Assembly: GCF_016890225.1 (NCBI RefSeq)
Contig: NZ_JAFELM010000021.1
Coordinates: forward strand, 116,933-180,932
Direction: 5' to 3'
From: Bacillus suaedaesalsae
GTDB lineage: Bacteria; Bacillota; Bacilli; Bacillales; SA4
Length of the DNA: 64,000 nucleotides
Part shown: piece by piece, positions 29,182 through 38,228 of the stretch
Position numbering within the stretch: the first letter of the stretch is position 1
How the letters are laid out: every line of letters starts with the position of its first letter
Program-made: the position numbers and the translations under genes
Notes under the pieces: model-generated
The model's database searches: none
Told to the model about the DNA's origin: nothing
Seen by the model: the letters and a program-made list of their open reading frames with translations, nothing else

Positions 29182-30729
29182 TTGAATATTTACGAAAAAA
29201 TAAATGAACTATATGACAGGAAACGTGAAGTAGAATTAGGTGGCGGTGACGATCGTATTGAAAAGCAACATGAAAAGGGTAAACTAACTGCTAGAGAAAG
29301 AATTGATCTTCTAGTTGATCCTGGAACATTTGTAGAGTTAAACCCGTTTATTGAACATCGCTCTCAAGATTTCGGTTTAGGTGATAAAAAAGGTCCTGGA
29401 GATGGTGTTGTTACAGGGTACGGTAAAGTACATGGTCGTCCTATATACTTGTTTTCGCAAGACTTCACTGTTTTCGGTGGAGCATTAGGTGAGATGCATG
29501 CGAAGAAAATATCAAATATTATGGACTTAGCTGTGAAAAATGGTGCTCCAGTGGTTGGGTTAAATGACTCGGGTGGAGCAAGAATTCAAGAAGGTGTGGT
29601 ATCATTAGATGGTTATGGTCACATTTTTTACCGTAATGCCATTTATTCGGGTGTAGTCCCACAAATCTCAGTTATTATGGGTCCGTGTGCAGGGGGAGCC
29701 GTTTATTCACCAGCGATTACTGATTTTGTATTCATGGTTGAGGAAACAAGTCAAATGTTCATCACTGGTCCAAAGGTTATTGAAACCGTAACAGGTGAAA
29801 AAATTTCCTCCGAAGACCTTGGTGGAGCGAAGATGCATAACTCTGTTAGTGGTAATGCTCATTTCTCTGGTAAAACAGAACAGGAAGTACTAGAGCAAGT
29901 TAGACATTTGTTAAGTTATTTACCACAGAACAATGAAGAAAAGGCACCAATAAAAGAGCAAAATGATGAATCTGACTACCGACCAGATTTAACAGAAACG
30001 ATACCATTTGATCCGATTCGTCCTTACGATGTGAGAACAGTCGTAGAGCAGGTAGTAGATGAAGGATCTTTCTTAGAAGTACATAAAGATTTTGCAAGGA
30101 ATATTGTCGTAGGATTGGCACGAATTAAGGGAGAAGTGGTAGGATTAGTTTGTAATCAACCGAAGGTCATGGCAGGTGGACTAGATATCGATTCATCTGA
30201 CAAAGCGGCTCGCTTTATTCGTTTCTGTGACTCGTTTAATATTCCTATTATTACATTTGAGGATGTAACAGGATTCTTCCCAGGTGTAAAACAAGAACAC
30301 GGTGGAATCATACGTCATGGAGCTAAGATTTTATATGCTTATTCAGAAGCAACAGTACCTAAGTTAACTGTTATTTTGAGAAAAGCATATGGAGGGGCAT
30401 ATGTAGCATTAAATAGTAAAGCCATTGGTGCGGACTTAGTGTATGCGTGGCCGAATGCAGAAATTGCGGTAATGGGACCACAAGGAGCCGCTAACATTAT
30501 TTTTGCAAGGGAAATTGAAAATAGCGAGAACCCAGAGCAGACAAGAGCGGATAAGATTGAAGAGTATCGCGAAAAGTTTGCAAACCCATATGTTGCAGCA
30601 AAAATGGGAATGGTTGATGATGTCATTGATCCAAGAGATACAAGAATAAAATTGATTCAAGCACTCGAAATGTTAAGAAACAAGCGTGAAGAACGACCTA
30701 GAAAAAAACACGGAAACATCCCGTTATAA
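29182..30729 (+). CDS. yqjD: Propionyl/acyl-CoA carboxylase, carboxyltransferase (beta) subunit
   Basis: This subunit moves CO2 from carboxybiotin to propionyl-CoA. The start is probably TTG 29182, seven bases after AAAGGAGTG, giving 515 residues beginning MNIYEKINELYDRKREVE. Family patterns are GKLTARERIDLLVDPGTF, the oxyanion loops GLNDSGGARIQEG and GPCAGGAVYSP in the N-half, and TFEDVTGFFPGVKQEHGG and RKAYGGAYVA in the C-half. No biotin carboxylase or biotin carrier gene is next to it, so the alpha subunit must be encoded outside this window. Confidence 0.9.
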   Translation: MNIYEKINELYDRKREVELGGGDDRIEKQHEKGKLTARERIDLLVDPGTFVELNPFIEHRSQDFGLGDKKGPGDGVVTGYGKVHGRPIYLFSQDFTVFGGALGEMHAKKISNIMDLAVKNGAPVVGLNDSGGARIQEGVVSLDGYGHIFYRNAIYSGVVPQISVIMGPCAGGAVYSPAITDFVFMVEETSQMFITGPKVIETVTGEKISSEDLGGAKMHNSVSGNAHFSGKTEQEVLEQVRHLLSYLPQNNEEKAPIKEQNDESDYRPDLTETIPFDPIRPYDVRTVVEQVVDEGSFLEVHKDFARNIVVGLARIKGEVVGLVCNQPKVMAGGLDIDSSDKAARFIRFCDSFNIPIITFEDVTGFFPGVKQEHGGIIRHGAKILYAYSEATVPKLTVILRKAYGGAYVALNSKAIGADLVYAWPNAEIAVMGPQGAANIIFAREIENSENPEQTRADKIEEYREKFANPYVAAKMGMVDDVIDPRDTRIKLIQALEMLRNKREERPRKKHGNIPL

Positions 30730-30747
30730 ACATTGGAGGTATAAATC

Positions 30748-31866
30748 ATGGTAAATCAAGAACGTTTATTAAACGAATTTCTTGAATTAGTTCAAGTTGA
30801 TTCTGAAACAAAATTTGAAGCTGAAATCGCAAAAGTATTAAAAGAAAAATTTTCTTCTTTAGGTGTTGAAGTATACGAAGATGACACAACAGCCTTAACT
30901 GGTCATGGTGCAGGAAACTTAGTATGTACACTACCTGCGACAAAAGACGGAGTAGATACCATTTACTTCACATCACATATGGATACAGTTGTACCTGGTA
31001 AAGGTGTTAAGCCATCTGTTAAAGATGGTTACGTTGTGACGGATGGTACGACGATTTTAGGTGCTGACGATAAGACGGGTCTTGCAGCAATGTTTGAAGC
31101 GATTCGTGTTCTTAAAGAGAACAACATCCCTCATGGAACAATTGAATTTATTATTACAGTAGGGGAAGAGTCAGGCTTAGTAGGAGCAAAGGTTCTTGAC
31201 CGTTCCAAAATTACAGCTAAATACGGCTATGCATTAGATAGTGACGGTAAAGTCGGAAATATCATTGTAGCAGCACCAACTCAAGCAAAAGTTAAGACAA
31301 CAATTTTCGGTAAGACGGCTCACGCTGGTGTTGCTCCAGAAAAAGGGGTATCAGCAATTACAGTAGCTGCAAAAGCTATCGCTAAAATGCCACTAGGTCG
31401 TATCGATGAAGAAACAACGGCAAACATCGGTCGTTTTGAAGGTGGTCAACAAACAAACATCGTATGTGATCGAGTAGATATCCTTGCTGAAGCACGTTCA
31501 TTAGTTCCTGAGAAGATGGAAGCACAAGTACAAAAAATGAAGGAAGCGTTTGAATCAACAGCTTCTGAAATGGGTGGACGTGCTGAAGTCGAAGTAACAG
31601 TGATGTACCCTGGTTTTAAGTTTGGAGAAGGTGACCATGTTGTTGAAGTAGCACGTCGTGCAGCAACTGCTATTGGACGTTCTTCAGAATTGCAACAAAG
31701 TGGGGGAGGAAGTGACGCGAACGTAATCGCAGGTCACGGAATTCCTACTGTCAACTTAGCTGTAGGATATGAAGAAATCCATACGACAAATGAAAGAATG
31801 CCAATCGAAGAGCTTGTAAAAACGGCTGAATTAGTAGTAGCAATAATAGAAGAAGTTGCAAAGTAA
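30748..31866 (+). CDS. yqjE: M20-family peptidase, PepT-like (YqjE)
   Basis: The 372-residue zinc peptidase resembles tripeptidase T-like enzymes. Metal-binding and catalytic residues lie in FTSHMDTVVPG, GADDKTGLAAM, TVGEESGLVGA and YALDSDGKVG, with a dimerisation domain at about 180-290. It starts 18 bases after yqjD and has ATTGGAGGT as its ribosome binding site, so it is part of the mce-yqjD-yqjE operon, as in B. subtilis. A link to acyl-CoA metabolism is not obvious. Confidence 0.88.
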   Translation: MVNQERLLNEFLELVQVDSETKFEAEIAKVLKEKFSSLGVEVYEDDTTALTGHGAGNLVCTLPATKDGVDTIYFTSHMDTVVPGKGVKPSVKDGYVVTDGTTILGADDKTGLAAMFEAIRVLKENNIPHGTIEFIITVGEESGLVGAKVLDRSKITAKYGYALDSDGKVGNIIVAAPTQAKVKTTIFGKTAHAGVAPEKGVSAITVAAKAIAKMPLGRIDEETTANIGRFEGGQQTNIVCDRVDILAEARSLVPEKMEAQVQKMKEAFESTASEMGGRAEVEVTVMYPGFKFGEGDHVVEVARRAATAIGRSSELQQSGGGSDANVIAGHGIPTVNLAVGYEEIHTTNERMPIEELVKTAELVVAIIEEVAK

Positions 31867-31880
31867 TAATACGATTATTG

Positions 31881-31908
31881 AAGAGGCAGTTTTTTATGCC
31901 TCTTTTTC
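31881..31908 (+). terminator. Terminator of mce-yqjD-yqjE
   Basis: AAGAGGCA, an 8-base loop, TGCCTCTT and a T run. Confidence 0.88.
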
Positions 31909-31926
31909 TTTTAGCGTGGAGGAATT

Positions 31927-32364
31927 ATGAAATATAATAAATTGGCTGTTTGGGTTATGTTTGTTTGCTACTTAGGCTTATTGTTCTATTTATTATTTTT
32001 TTCTGCTTATCGAAATAATGTAAAAGGGATTATTGCTTATAATGTAATTCCGTTTGATTCAATTAAGAACTACATCAACCACTATGATGGATTTCGAATT
32101 TCGCGGCTAACGGATAACTTTTTTGGTAATATAGCTGCTTTTCTTCCCTTCGGATTCCTAATTCCATTGTTGTTTGAAAGAAATAATATTTATCTTATTT
32201 TCTTATACTCATTTTTGTTTTCATTTATTATTGAAATCACACAAATCTCATTTCGAGTTGGAGCTTTTGATGTAGATGATATGTTTTTAAATACAATTGG
32301 CGGTTTAATAGGTTATGTCTTAGTAAAAGTTTTCTTATTTAGTAGACATATGAAACTTAACTGA
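31927..32364 (+). CDS. VanZ-like membrane protein
   Basis: The 145-residue protein has four membrane segments and the VanZ-family features NVIPFDSI after the first helix, DNFFGNIAAFLPFGFLIPLL, a Glu in the helix SFIIEITQ, and DVDDMFLNTIGGLIGY. VanZ gives low-level teicoplanin resistance in enterococci, but most chromosomal relatives have no known role. GTGGAGG precedes the ATG. There are no vancomycin-resistance genes nearby. Confidence 0.82.
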   Translation: MKYNKLAVWVMFVCYLGLLFYLLFFSAYRNNVKGIIAYNVIPFDSIKNYINHYDGFRISRLTDNFFGNIAAFLPFGFLIPLLFERNNIYLIFLYSFLFSFIIEITQISFRVGAFDVDDMFLNTIGGLIGYVLVKVFLFSRHMKLN

Positions 32365-32387
32365 TACCGCGAGGAAATTTAAACAAA

Positions 32388-32427
32388 AAGAAAAGAGCAA
32401 AATTTTTACTTCAATCCGCTCTTTCTT
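32388..32427 (-). terminator. Terminator after the aldo/keto reductase pseudogene
   Basis: AAGAAAGAGC and GCTCTTTTCTT on the minus strand, with a 19-base loop and a T-rich tail. It may also end vanZ transcription on the other strand. Confidence 0.6.
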
Positions 32428-32437
32428 CTTGTCTATT

Positions 32438-33369
32438 TTATTTAATGAACAGTGTTTCGACTTCGAAAAATAATTCCTCTGGAACTTCCTTTTCAACAGC
32501 TCTTATATTCTCCTCAAGCTGTTCTAGTGCAGATGCTCCGACTAACGCACTAGATATATTCTCTTCCCGTAATACCCAATTCAAAGCAAGTTCGGTTAGA
32601 GTACAGTCATATTTTGATGCTATATCCTCAAGTCTTTTTACTATTTGGATGTTTTCTTCATTAAAAAGCTTATGGAAAAACTTGTTTGCACTTGGATTTG
32701 TTGCTCGGCTCTTCTTCGGAATTGTTGTATTGTATTTCCCTGTAAGAATTCCTTGAGCGAGTGGACTAAAGGCAATTTGTGATATGCCTAATTCCTTAGA
32801 ATGAGGTAGAAGAGACTCCTCATTATCCCTTTTCAGAAGACTATACTCACATTGATTGACAATGATCTTATTTAATAAATATTGCTCGGAAGTCTGCACT
32901 GCATCACGTAATTGTTCAATGGTCCAATTGCTAACTCCAGCATAAAGTATTTTCCCTTGTTTAATCAGATCATCGAGAGTACGTAACGTCTCTTCAATAG
33001 GGGTATCGATATCATAATGGTGACAATAGAAAATATCGATATACTCCATATTCATTCGCTTTAAGCTTGCATTTACTTGTTCGGTAAGATGTTTTCTAGA
33101 GAGGCCTCTGCTATTTGGACCTTTACCGGTTGGCCAGAATGCCTTAGTTCCTACAACAAATTCATCACGAGGAACAATCTCCAATGCTTTTCCTAGAATC
33201 CGTTCAGCCTCACCGTCTTGGTAGGTGTTCGCAGTATCAAAGGAATTAATACCTAATTCCATCGCTGTATGAATTAATTGACTGAACCTATCTAAGATAA
33301 AGTTAAATAACTTCCTAAACTAATTTCACTTACTTTCAACACAGAATAACCAATCTTTCTGTATTTCAT
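32438..33369 (-). pseudogene. Aldo/keto reductase gene broken near the 5' end
   Basis: A start at 33369 gives MKYRKIGYSVLKVSEISLGS then YLTLS and a stop at once. Another frame then carries the rest, from LIHTAMELGINSFDTANTYQ to the end at 32438. Joined, the two parts make a normal aldo/keto reductase N-terminus, so a frameshift, with loss of a few residues, lies near 33290. The catalytic Asp (FDTANTY), Tyr, Lys (GTKAFW) and His (CHHYDIDTP) are all in the 3' part. A 274-residue product from an internal ATG at 33262 would lack the first beta strand of the barrel, so it is probably not functional. Confidence 0.75.
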
Positions 33370-33406
33370 CCTTACACGTCCTTAATTGTTATAGTAAAAG
33401 GAAAAG

Positions 33407-33427
33407 CCTTGAGGTTTTTCCTCAAGG
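33407..33427 (-). terminator. Terminator of the chemoreceptor gene
   Basis: A perfect 8-base stem CCTTGAGG/CCTCAAGG with a 5-base loop; the minus strand continues with CTTTTCCTTTT. Confidence 0.8.
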
Positions 33428-33440
33428 TCTATGTAATCCA

Positions 33441-35144
33441 CTAAAATTTAAATTTATGTAGCTCCTCTTTTAATTCATTTGCAAAATGACTTAGGGAAGT
33501 CGCAGAGGCTGCTACTTCCTGCATCGTTGCTAGCTGTTCCTCTGAGGCTGCAGCAACATTTTGAGAATTAACAGATGTTGACTGTGCGATACTAGCAAGA
33601 TGATTAACAGTCGAATTAACTTGATCCGCATTTGTTTCCATTTTTACAGCATAGGAAGACACTTCTTCAATTTTTTCAGTCACTAGTTGAATAGAGTCTA
33701 AAATTCTTGTAAATGCCTTACCTGTTTCAGATATGACATTTGTTCCGATTTCAACTTCTGTAGTTCCTTTTGTCATGGATTCCACAGCCAGGTTCGTGTC
33801 ATGTTGAATTTGATTAATAAGTAATGAAATTTGATCTGCTGATGCCTTTGATTGTTCTGCAAGCTTACGTACTTCATCCGCAACGACTGCGAAACCACGA
33901 CCGTGTTCACCTGCTCTTGCAGCTTCAATAGCAGCATTTAATGCTAGAAGGTTCGTTTGTTCAGCAATACCTGTAATTACTTCAACAATCTGTCCAATTT
34001 CAGTGGAGCTTTGTCCTAAATTAATCACTAGTTTTGAAGTGTTTCCAACAGATGTGTGGATAGATTTCATTTGGGAAACGGCCTTTTGAACAAGAGTGTG
34101 ACCTTCTTTAGCTTGTATCGTAGTATTTTGTGATGCTTTTGTTACTTCTGTTGAAGAGTCAGCGATAAGCTTTACTCCTTCAGACATCTCACCAATTGCC
34201 AATACCGAATTTTTTGCACTTTGAGAAGAAGTCTCTGCTCCATGTGCAATTTCTTGTATCGATGTTGTAATTTGTTCAGCAGTAGAAGAAGATTGCTCCG
34301 CTGAAGCATTAAACTGTTCTGACGACGCAGCCACTTGGCTTGTTGTTTCAGAAATTCGTTCTAATAGTAGCTTTAAATTAAGAGTCATTTGATTTGATGC
34401 GTTTATTAATCTGCCAATCTCATTTTTGGATTTTGTTTGCAAGAGTTCACCACGAAGATCACCATTTGCAATTGTTTCTAATCGGTTAACTACTAGAGTA
34501 ATCGATTTAGAAATATTACTTGCATTTAACATGGCTACAATAACGGCAACCACAATTGCAAGTACGGCTAAAATCGAAATCAATAGAACAGACTGTGACG
34601 AGAAGGCTTGAACCTCTTGAGCCTGTTTCGTTGTAAGGCTATTTTGTATTTCGACCACGTTTAACCATGCGTTAATAGCAGCTTTACTATACAATAAATC
34701 TTTCTTCTCCATTAACTGTATAGCAGCTTCTTTATTACCACGCTCATATAAAGGCATTACTTCGTCTGTAATAAAATTAGTCCATTTTACAGTCTTGTTA
34801 TTTGCATCGAGTAAAGCACTTTTAACTGAATTAGATATGCGTCCTTCATTAACAGCAGTATGAAGAATTTCTTCTGTTTTTTTCGCATCTTCAGTTTCTT
34901 TTATGAACTGATTTTTTAATTCTTTACGATTAAACAAAATATAATCACGAGCAATTTTAGATCGGTTTGCAACACTAAAGGTCATTGAATTCGCATCTTC
35001 TAAAAAAGCCATATCATTTTGAGTAATTTTAACAACATCATTTGAGGTGGAGAAAATCGTATAAAAACTATACAGTGCTATTGCTATTAAAATTGTAAGT
35101 ACTACAGCAAAACTAGCTAGTATTCTACCTTTAATACTTTTCAT
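33441..35144 (-). CDS. Methyl-accepting chemotaxis protein
   Basis: The 567-residue chemoreceptor has two membrane segments (about 8-30 and 184-207), a periplasmic-type four-helix-bundle sensor between them that faces outside, a HAMP domain (about 207-260) and a long coiled-coil signalling domain. The highly conserved tip is [20 protein letters not shown] followed by [25 protein letters not shown] lies before the ATG. The ligand is unknown. It is monocistronic. Confidence 0.95.
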   Translation of the reverse strand: MKSIKGRILASFAVVLTILIAIALYSFYTIFSTSNDVVKITQNDMAFLEDANSMTFSVANRSKIARDYILFNRKELKNQFIKETEDAKKTEEILHTAVNEGRISNSVKSALLDANNKTVKWTNFITDEVMPLYERGNKEAAIQLMEKKDLLYSKAAINAWLNVVEIQNSLTTKQAQEVQAFSSQSVLLISILAVLAIVVAVIVAMLNASNISKSITLVVNRLETIANGDLRGELLQTKSKNEIGRLINASNQMTLNLKLLLERISETTSQVAASSEQFNASAEQSSSTAEQITTSIQEIAHGAETSSQSAKNSVLAIGEMSEGVKLIADSSTEVTKASQNTTIQAKEGHTLVQKAVSQMKSIHTSVGNTSKLVINLGQSSTEIGQIVEVITGIAEQTNLLALNAAIEAARAGEHGRGFAVVADEVRKLAEQSKASADQISLLINQIQHDTNLAVESMTKGTTEVEIGTNVISETGKAFTRILDSIQLVTEKIEEVSSYAVKMETNADQVNSTVNHLASIAQSTSVNSQNVAAASEEQLATMQEVAASATSLSHFANELKEELHKFKF

Positions 35145-35256
35145 GATATATCCCCTTTAGGCGTCAATTATTAAAATTATATAATAGGGATATTATACCA
35201 TGTTAATTGCAGGAAATAACTTATTTTTCGACAATATTCTAAATAATCTACACAAC

Positions 35257-35285
35257 TAAGCAGACAACCTAAAGATGTCTGCTTA
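35257..35285 (-). terminator. Hairpin after the DUF779 gene
   Basis: A perfect 10-base stem TAAGCAGACA/TGTCTGCTTA with a 9-base loop; the T run is weak (GTTGTG), so termination may be partial. Confidence 0.55.
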
Positions 35286-35294
35286 GTCTAATAC

Positions 35295-35651
35295 TTAAAG
35301 TTCCAATTTTATACGTTCTTCCTCATTAAAAACTCTAGATCTCGTCAGAAATCTTACTCCTTCAGAACCTTCTACAGAAAACATTCCACCACGTCCCTCT
35401 ACAACGTCAATGATGAGCTGGGTATGCTTCCAATACTCATATTGAGCTTTCGTCATATAAAATGGACAGTTTCCGATTTCTCCAAGTAGTACATCCGCCT
35501 CAGCAATTAGAAAGTCACCTTGTGGAAAGCACATAGGGGAGCTACCATCACAACATCCGCCGGACTGATGGAACAGTAATTCTCCATGTTTATGCTTAAG
35601 CTTTTCTATTAAGTCTAGAGCGCTTCTTGTCGCAATTACTTTCAAAACCAT
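35295..35651 (-). CDS. DUF779 family protein
   Basis: The 118-residue protein carries the DUF779 features HQSGGCCDGSSPMCFP and TQLIIDVVEGRGGMFS. The Cys-rich motif suggests metal or thiol chemistry. DUF779 genes are commonly next to aldehyde or alcohol dehydrogenase genes, as here, with only three bases between them. The function is not established; an accessory role for the dehydrogenase is inferred from co-location. Confidence 0.82.
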   Translation of the reverse strand: MVLKVIATRSALDLIEKLKHKHGELLFHQSGGCCDGSSPMCFPQGDFLIAEADVLLGEIGNCPFYMTKAQYEYWKHTQLIIDVVEGRGGMFSVEGSEGVRFLTRSRVFNEEERIKLEL

Positions 35652-35654
35652 GGA

Positions 35655-37178
35655 TCAAAAGAATCCAAGTTTTTGTGGGCTATAGCTTACTAGCAAGTTT
35701 TTCGTTTGTTGGTAGTGACCTAACATCATTTTATGATTTTCACGACCAATTCCAGAAGATTTGTACCCACCAAAGGCAGCATGAGCCGGGTACGCATGAT
35801 AACAGTTAGTCCATACACGTCCAGCTTGAATTTCTCTTCCAAAGCGGTATGCTGTATTCATATCACGTGTCCAAACTCCTGCGCCTAAGCCATACAAAGT
35901 ATCATTGGCAATCTCTAACGCTTCAGCTTGATCTTTAAACGTAGTTATAGATACTACGGGTCCGAAAATCTCTTCCTGGAAGATTCTCATTTTGTTGTGA
36001 CCTTTGAATACAGTCGGCTTAATATAATAGCCACCTTCTAAATCCTCAGATAAGTAGTTTCTTTCTCCACCTGCTAACACTTCAGCGCCTTCTTGTTTTC
36101 CAATTTCAAAGTAAGAAAGGATTTTCTCTAATTGTTCAGTAGATGCTTGAGCACCAATCATTGTGGAAACATCTAATGGATTTCCTTGTTTAATCTCAGC
36201 TACACGAGCTAATGCTTTTTCCATAAAGCGGTCATAAATGGATTCCTGAATTAAAGCACGAGAAGGGCAAGTGCATACTTCGCCTTGATTTAAGGCAAAC
36301 ATAACAAAACCTTCAACTGCTTTATCTAGGAAATCATCATCTTGGGCCATTACATCTTCAAAGAAGATATTTGGTGATTTTCCACCAAGTTCAAGAGTAA
36401 CAGGAATAAGATTTTGAGATGCATATTGCATGATTAAACGACCCGTTGTCGTTTCACCAGTGAATGCAATCTTAGCAATGCGACTGCTGGATGCAAGAGG
36501 TTTACCTGCTTCTAATCCAAAGCCATTTACAATATTAACGACCCCAGGTGGTAATAAGTCTTCAATTAACTCCATCAGAACCATAATCGATGTAGGCGTT
36601 TGCTCTGCTGGTTTTAATACTACACAGTTACCTGCTGCTAGTGCTGGAGCTAACTTCCACACTGCCATTAGAATAGGAAAGTTCCAAGGAATAATTTGAC
36701 CAACAACTCCAAGCGGCTCATGGTAATGATACGCAACAGTGTCGTGGTCAATTTCAGATAATGAACCTTCCTGAGCTCGAACTGTTCCTGCAAAGTAACG
36801 GAAGTGGTCAATTGCAAGTGGTAAGTCAGCAGCTAAAGTTTCTCGTACTGGCTTTCCGTTATCCCACGTTTCAGCAACAGCTAACATTTCAAGATTTTGC
36901 TCCATACGGTCTGCGATTTTATTTAAGATATTTGCTCTTTCTGTAACTGACGTACGTCCCCAAGCCGCTTTTGCCTCATGTGCTGCGTCTAACGCAAGTT
37001 CAATATCTTCAGAAGTTGATCGTGCTACTTCACAAAATGCTTTCCCAGTGACAGGTGTTACATTTTCAAAGTATTGACCGCCTGCAGGTGCCGTCCATTT
37101 TCCGCCGATGTAGTTTTCATAGCGACTTTTAAAAGTTATCTTCGAATCAGCTTGTCCAGGTTGTGCAAAAATCATCAT
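35655..37178 (-). CDS. NAD-dependent aldehyde dehydrogenase (AldA/ExaC type)
   Basis: The 507-residue enzyme oxidises an aldehyde, probably acetaldehyde, to the acid. It shows the family sequence [20 protein letters not shown], the catalytic Glu in [12 protein letters not shown] and the Cys in [14 protein letters not shown], and [15 protein letters not shown] near the end. The NQGEVC form is typical of the AldA/ExaC subgroup that pairs with DUF779. AGGGGGAATG precedes two adjacent ATGs. A cre site lies upstream. Confidence 0.9.
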   Translation of the reverse strand: MMIFAQPGQADSKITFKSRYENYIGGKWTAPAGGQYFENVTPVTGKAFCEVARSTSEDIELALDAAHEAKAAWGRTSVTERANILNKIADRMEQNLEMLAVAETWDNGKPVRETLAADLPLAIDHFRYFAGTVRAQEGSLSEIDHDTVAYHYHEPLGVVGQIIPWNFPILMAVWKLAPALAAGNCVVLKPAEQTPTSIMVLMELIEDLLPPGVVNIVNGFGLEAGKPLASSSRIAKIAFTGETTTGRLIMQYASQNLIPVTLELGGKSPNIFFEDVMAQDDDFLDKAVEGFVMFALNQGEVCTCPSRALIQESIYDRFMEKALARVAEIKQGNPLDVSTMIGAQASTEQLEKILSYFEIGKQEGAEVLAGGERNYLSEDLEGGYYIKPTVFKGHNKMRIFQEEIFGPVVSITTFKDQAEALEIANDTLYGLGAGVWTRDMNTAYRFGREIQAGRVWTNCYHAYPAHAAFGGYKSSGIGRENHKMMLGHYQQTKNLLVSYSPQKLGFF

Positions 37179-37230
37179 TCATTCCCCCTAAGAAATAGTA
37201 GCCTGTTGCTAAAACATGCTTGTAGTAAAG

Positions 37231-37244
37231 TGTATGCGTTTTCA
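37231..37244. promoter_or_regulatory. cre site upstream of the aldehyde dehydrogenase
   Basis: TGTATGCGTTTTCA matches the cre consensus TGWAANCGNTNWCA at 13 of 14 positions, 53 bases before the start codon of the minus-strand dehydrogenase gene. Catabolite repression is inferred. Confidence 0.6.
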
Positions 37245-37349
37245 TAGAGTTGAGAACTAGATTTAATAAATAATTTTCTTTACTAGTTTTGATGTGCATT
37301 CTGTATAAATTACATCTCACGTGTTCTACGTAAGGGAGACTTTATTATA

Positions 37350-37579
37350 ATGGAATGTAGTAAGATTGCTAAGACAATGGATGATTTTACTACTGGTTAG
37401 GCATAGATTTGTATATTGGAAGAGAAACTAGAAAGCATCATGATATTGGAATACTAGTCTTTCGCCATAATCAATGGAATATAAGAGAATACGTAATCCA
37501 TTGGGAGTTTCAAAAGGTAATCAATAGAGAACTTCAATCATTGGAAGGTGAGTACTTTCATCTGTTTTTGTGTAGTTAA
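37350..37579 (+). pseudogene. Nucleotidyltransferase remnant (aminoglycoside/lincosamide-type)
   Basis: After AAGGGAG an ATG at 37350 reads MECSKIAKTMDDFTTG then a stop. In another frame follows LGIDLYIGRETRKHHDIGIL, then WNIREYVIHWEFQKVINREL, ending at 37579. Intact relatives contain GGGWAIDLFLGRETRKHEDIEI, so the frame is broken where the GGG and Trp should be. The C-terminal part is also missing. It is a decayed gene of the family that includes LinB- and AadB-like resistance nucleotidyltransferases; many members have other or unknown roles. Confidence 0.65.
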
Positions 37580-37660
37580 ATTATTCCACGCTCTTCTCTA
37601 TATGCAATTCATATAGTATGATATTCATATAGATGCGCCAAAAGTAATAGGAGGTAAGTA

Positions 37661-38131
37661 ATGATGAGTGAAACACTAGTTTTTGATAAAGTTGTTGTAT
37701 TCCAAGCAAAGGAAGAAGAATTCGGTATTCCGATTCAATACGTTGTATCAATTGAAAAAATGCAACCTCTAACTTCAATTCCAAATATGCCTTACTATAT
37801 GAATGGCGTAACAACTGTTCGTGGTGATGTGACACCAATTTTAGATGCAAATCAAATTCTTTACAAAACTAAAAGTGAAATTACAGAACAATCAAGAATG
37901 ATTATTGTAAAAACAGATACCCTTTCTTTCGGTATTATCGTTGATGATGCAAAGGAAATTATTGATATCCCTGCAGAATCTGTTCAACAAGTTGGATTAC
38001 TAGTTTCAGACGCCTCTTCGTATTTAGTAGGAGTAGCAAATCTAGAAAATAGACTACTATCTCTATTAGACCCAACTAAACTTCTAAGCACTCTTGCTGA
38101 AATGGACGATGTAAAAAAACAACTTCAATAA
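37661..38131 (+). CDS. CheW-like chemotaxis coupling protein
   Basis: The 156-residue protein is a single CheW domain: VVVFQAKEEEFGIPIQYVVS, then NMPYYMNGVTTVRGDVTPIL, IIVKTDTLSFGIIVDDAKEI and LVGVANLENRLLSLLDPTKL. CheW couples chemoreceptors to CheA. It stands alone here, 2.5 kb from the chemoreceptor gene, so it is probably a second CheW rather than the core one. AGGAGGT gives a strong ribosome binding site for ATG 37661. Confidence 0.9.
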   Translation: MMSETLVFDKVVVFQAKEEEFGIPIQYVVSIEKMQPLTSIPNMPYYMNGVTTVRGDVTPILDANQILYKTKSEITEQSRMIIVKTDTLSFGIIVDDAKEIIDIPAESVQQVGLLVSDASSYLVGVANLENRLLSLLDPTKLLSTLAEMDDVKKQLQ

Positions 38132-38140
38132 TACTTATGT

Positions 38141-38167
38141 AAAGGTCCGAATAGGGCCTTTTTTATT
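38141..38167 (+). terminator. Terminator of the cheW-like gene
   Basis: AAAGGTCC, a 5-base loop, GGGCCTTT (one wobble), then TTTTTATTT. Confidence 0.85.
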
Positions 38168-38228
38168 TGCCTTTTTCCATGTAAAGACTTTATGATAAAG
38201 GTAATTGTAAAAGGTAAAGGGTGTAGAA

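Noticed and set aside
31927-32364. Vancomycin/teicoplanin resistance locus suggested by the VanZ-like protein
   Set aside because: No vanHAX or vanRS genes are nearby; isolated VanZ-like proteins are common in Bacillaceae.
37245-37349. Sigma-54 promoter for the aldehyde dehydrogenase
   Set aside because: No GG-N10-GC element was found on the minus strand upstream of the gene.
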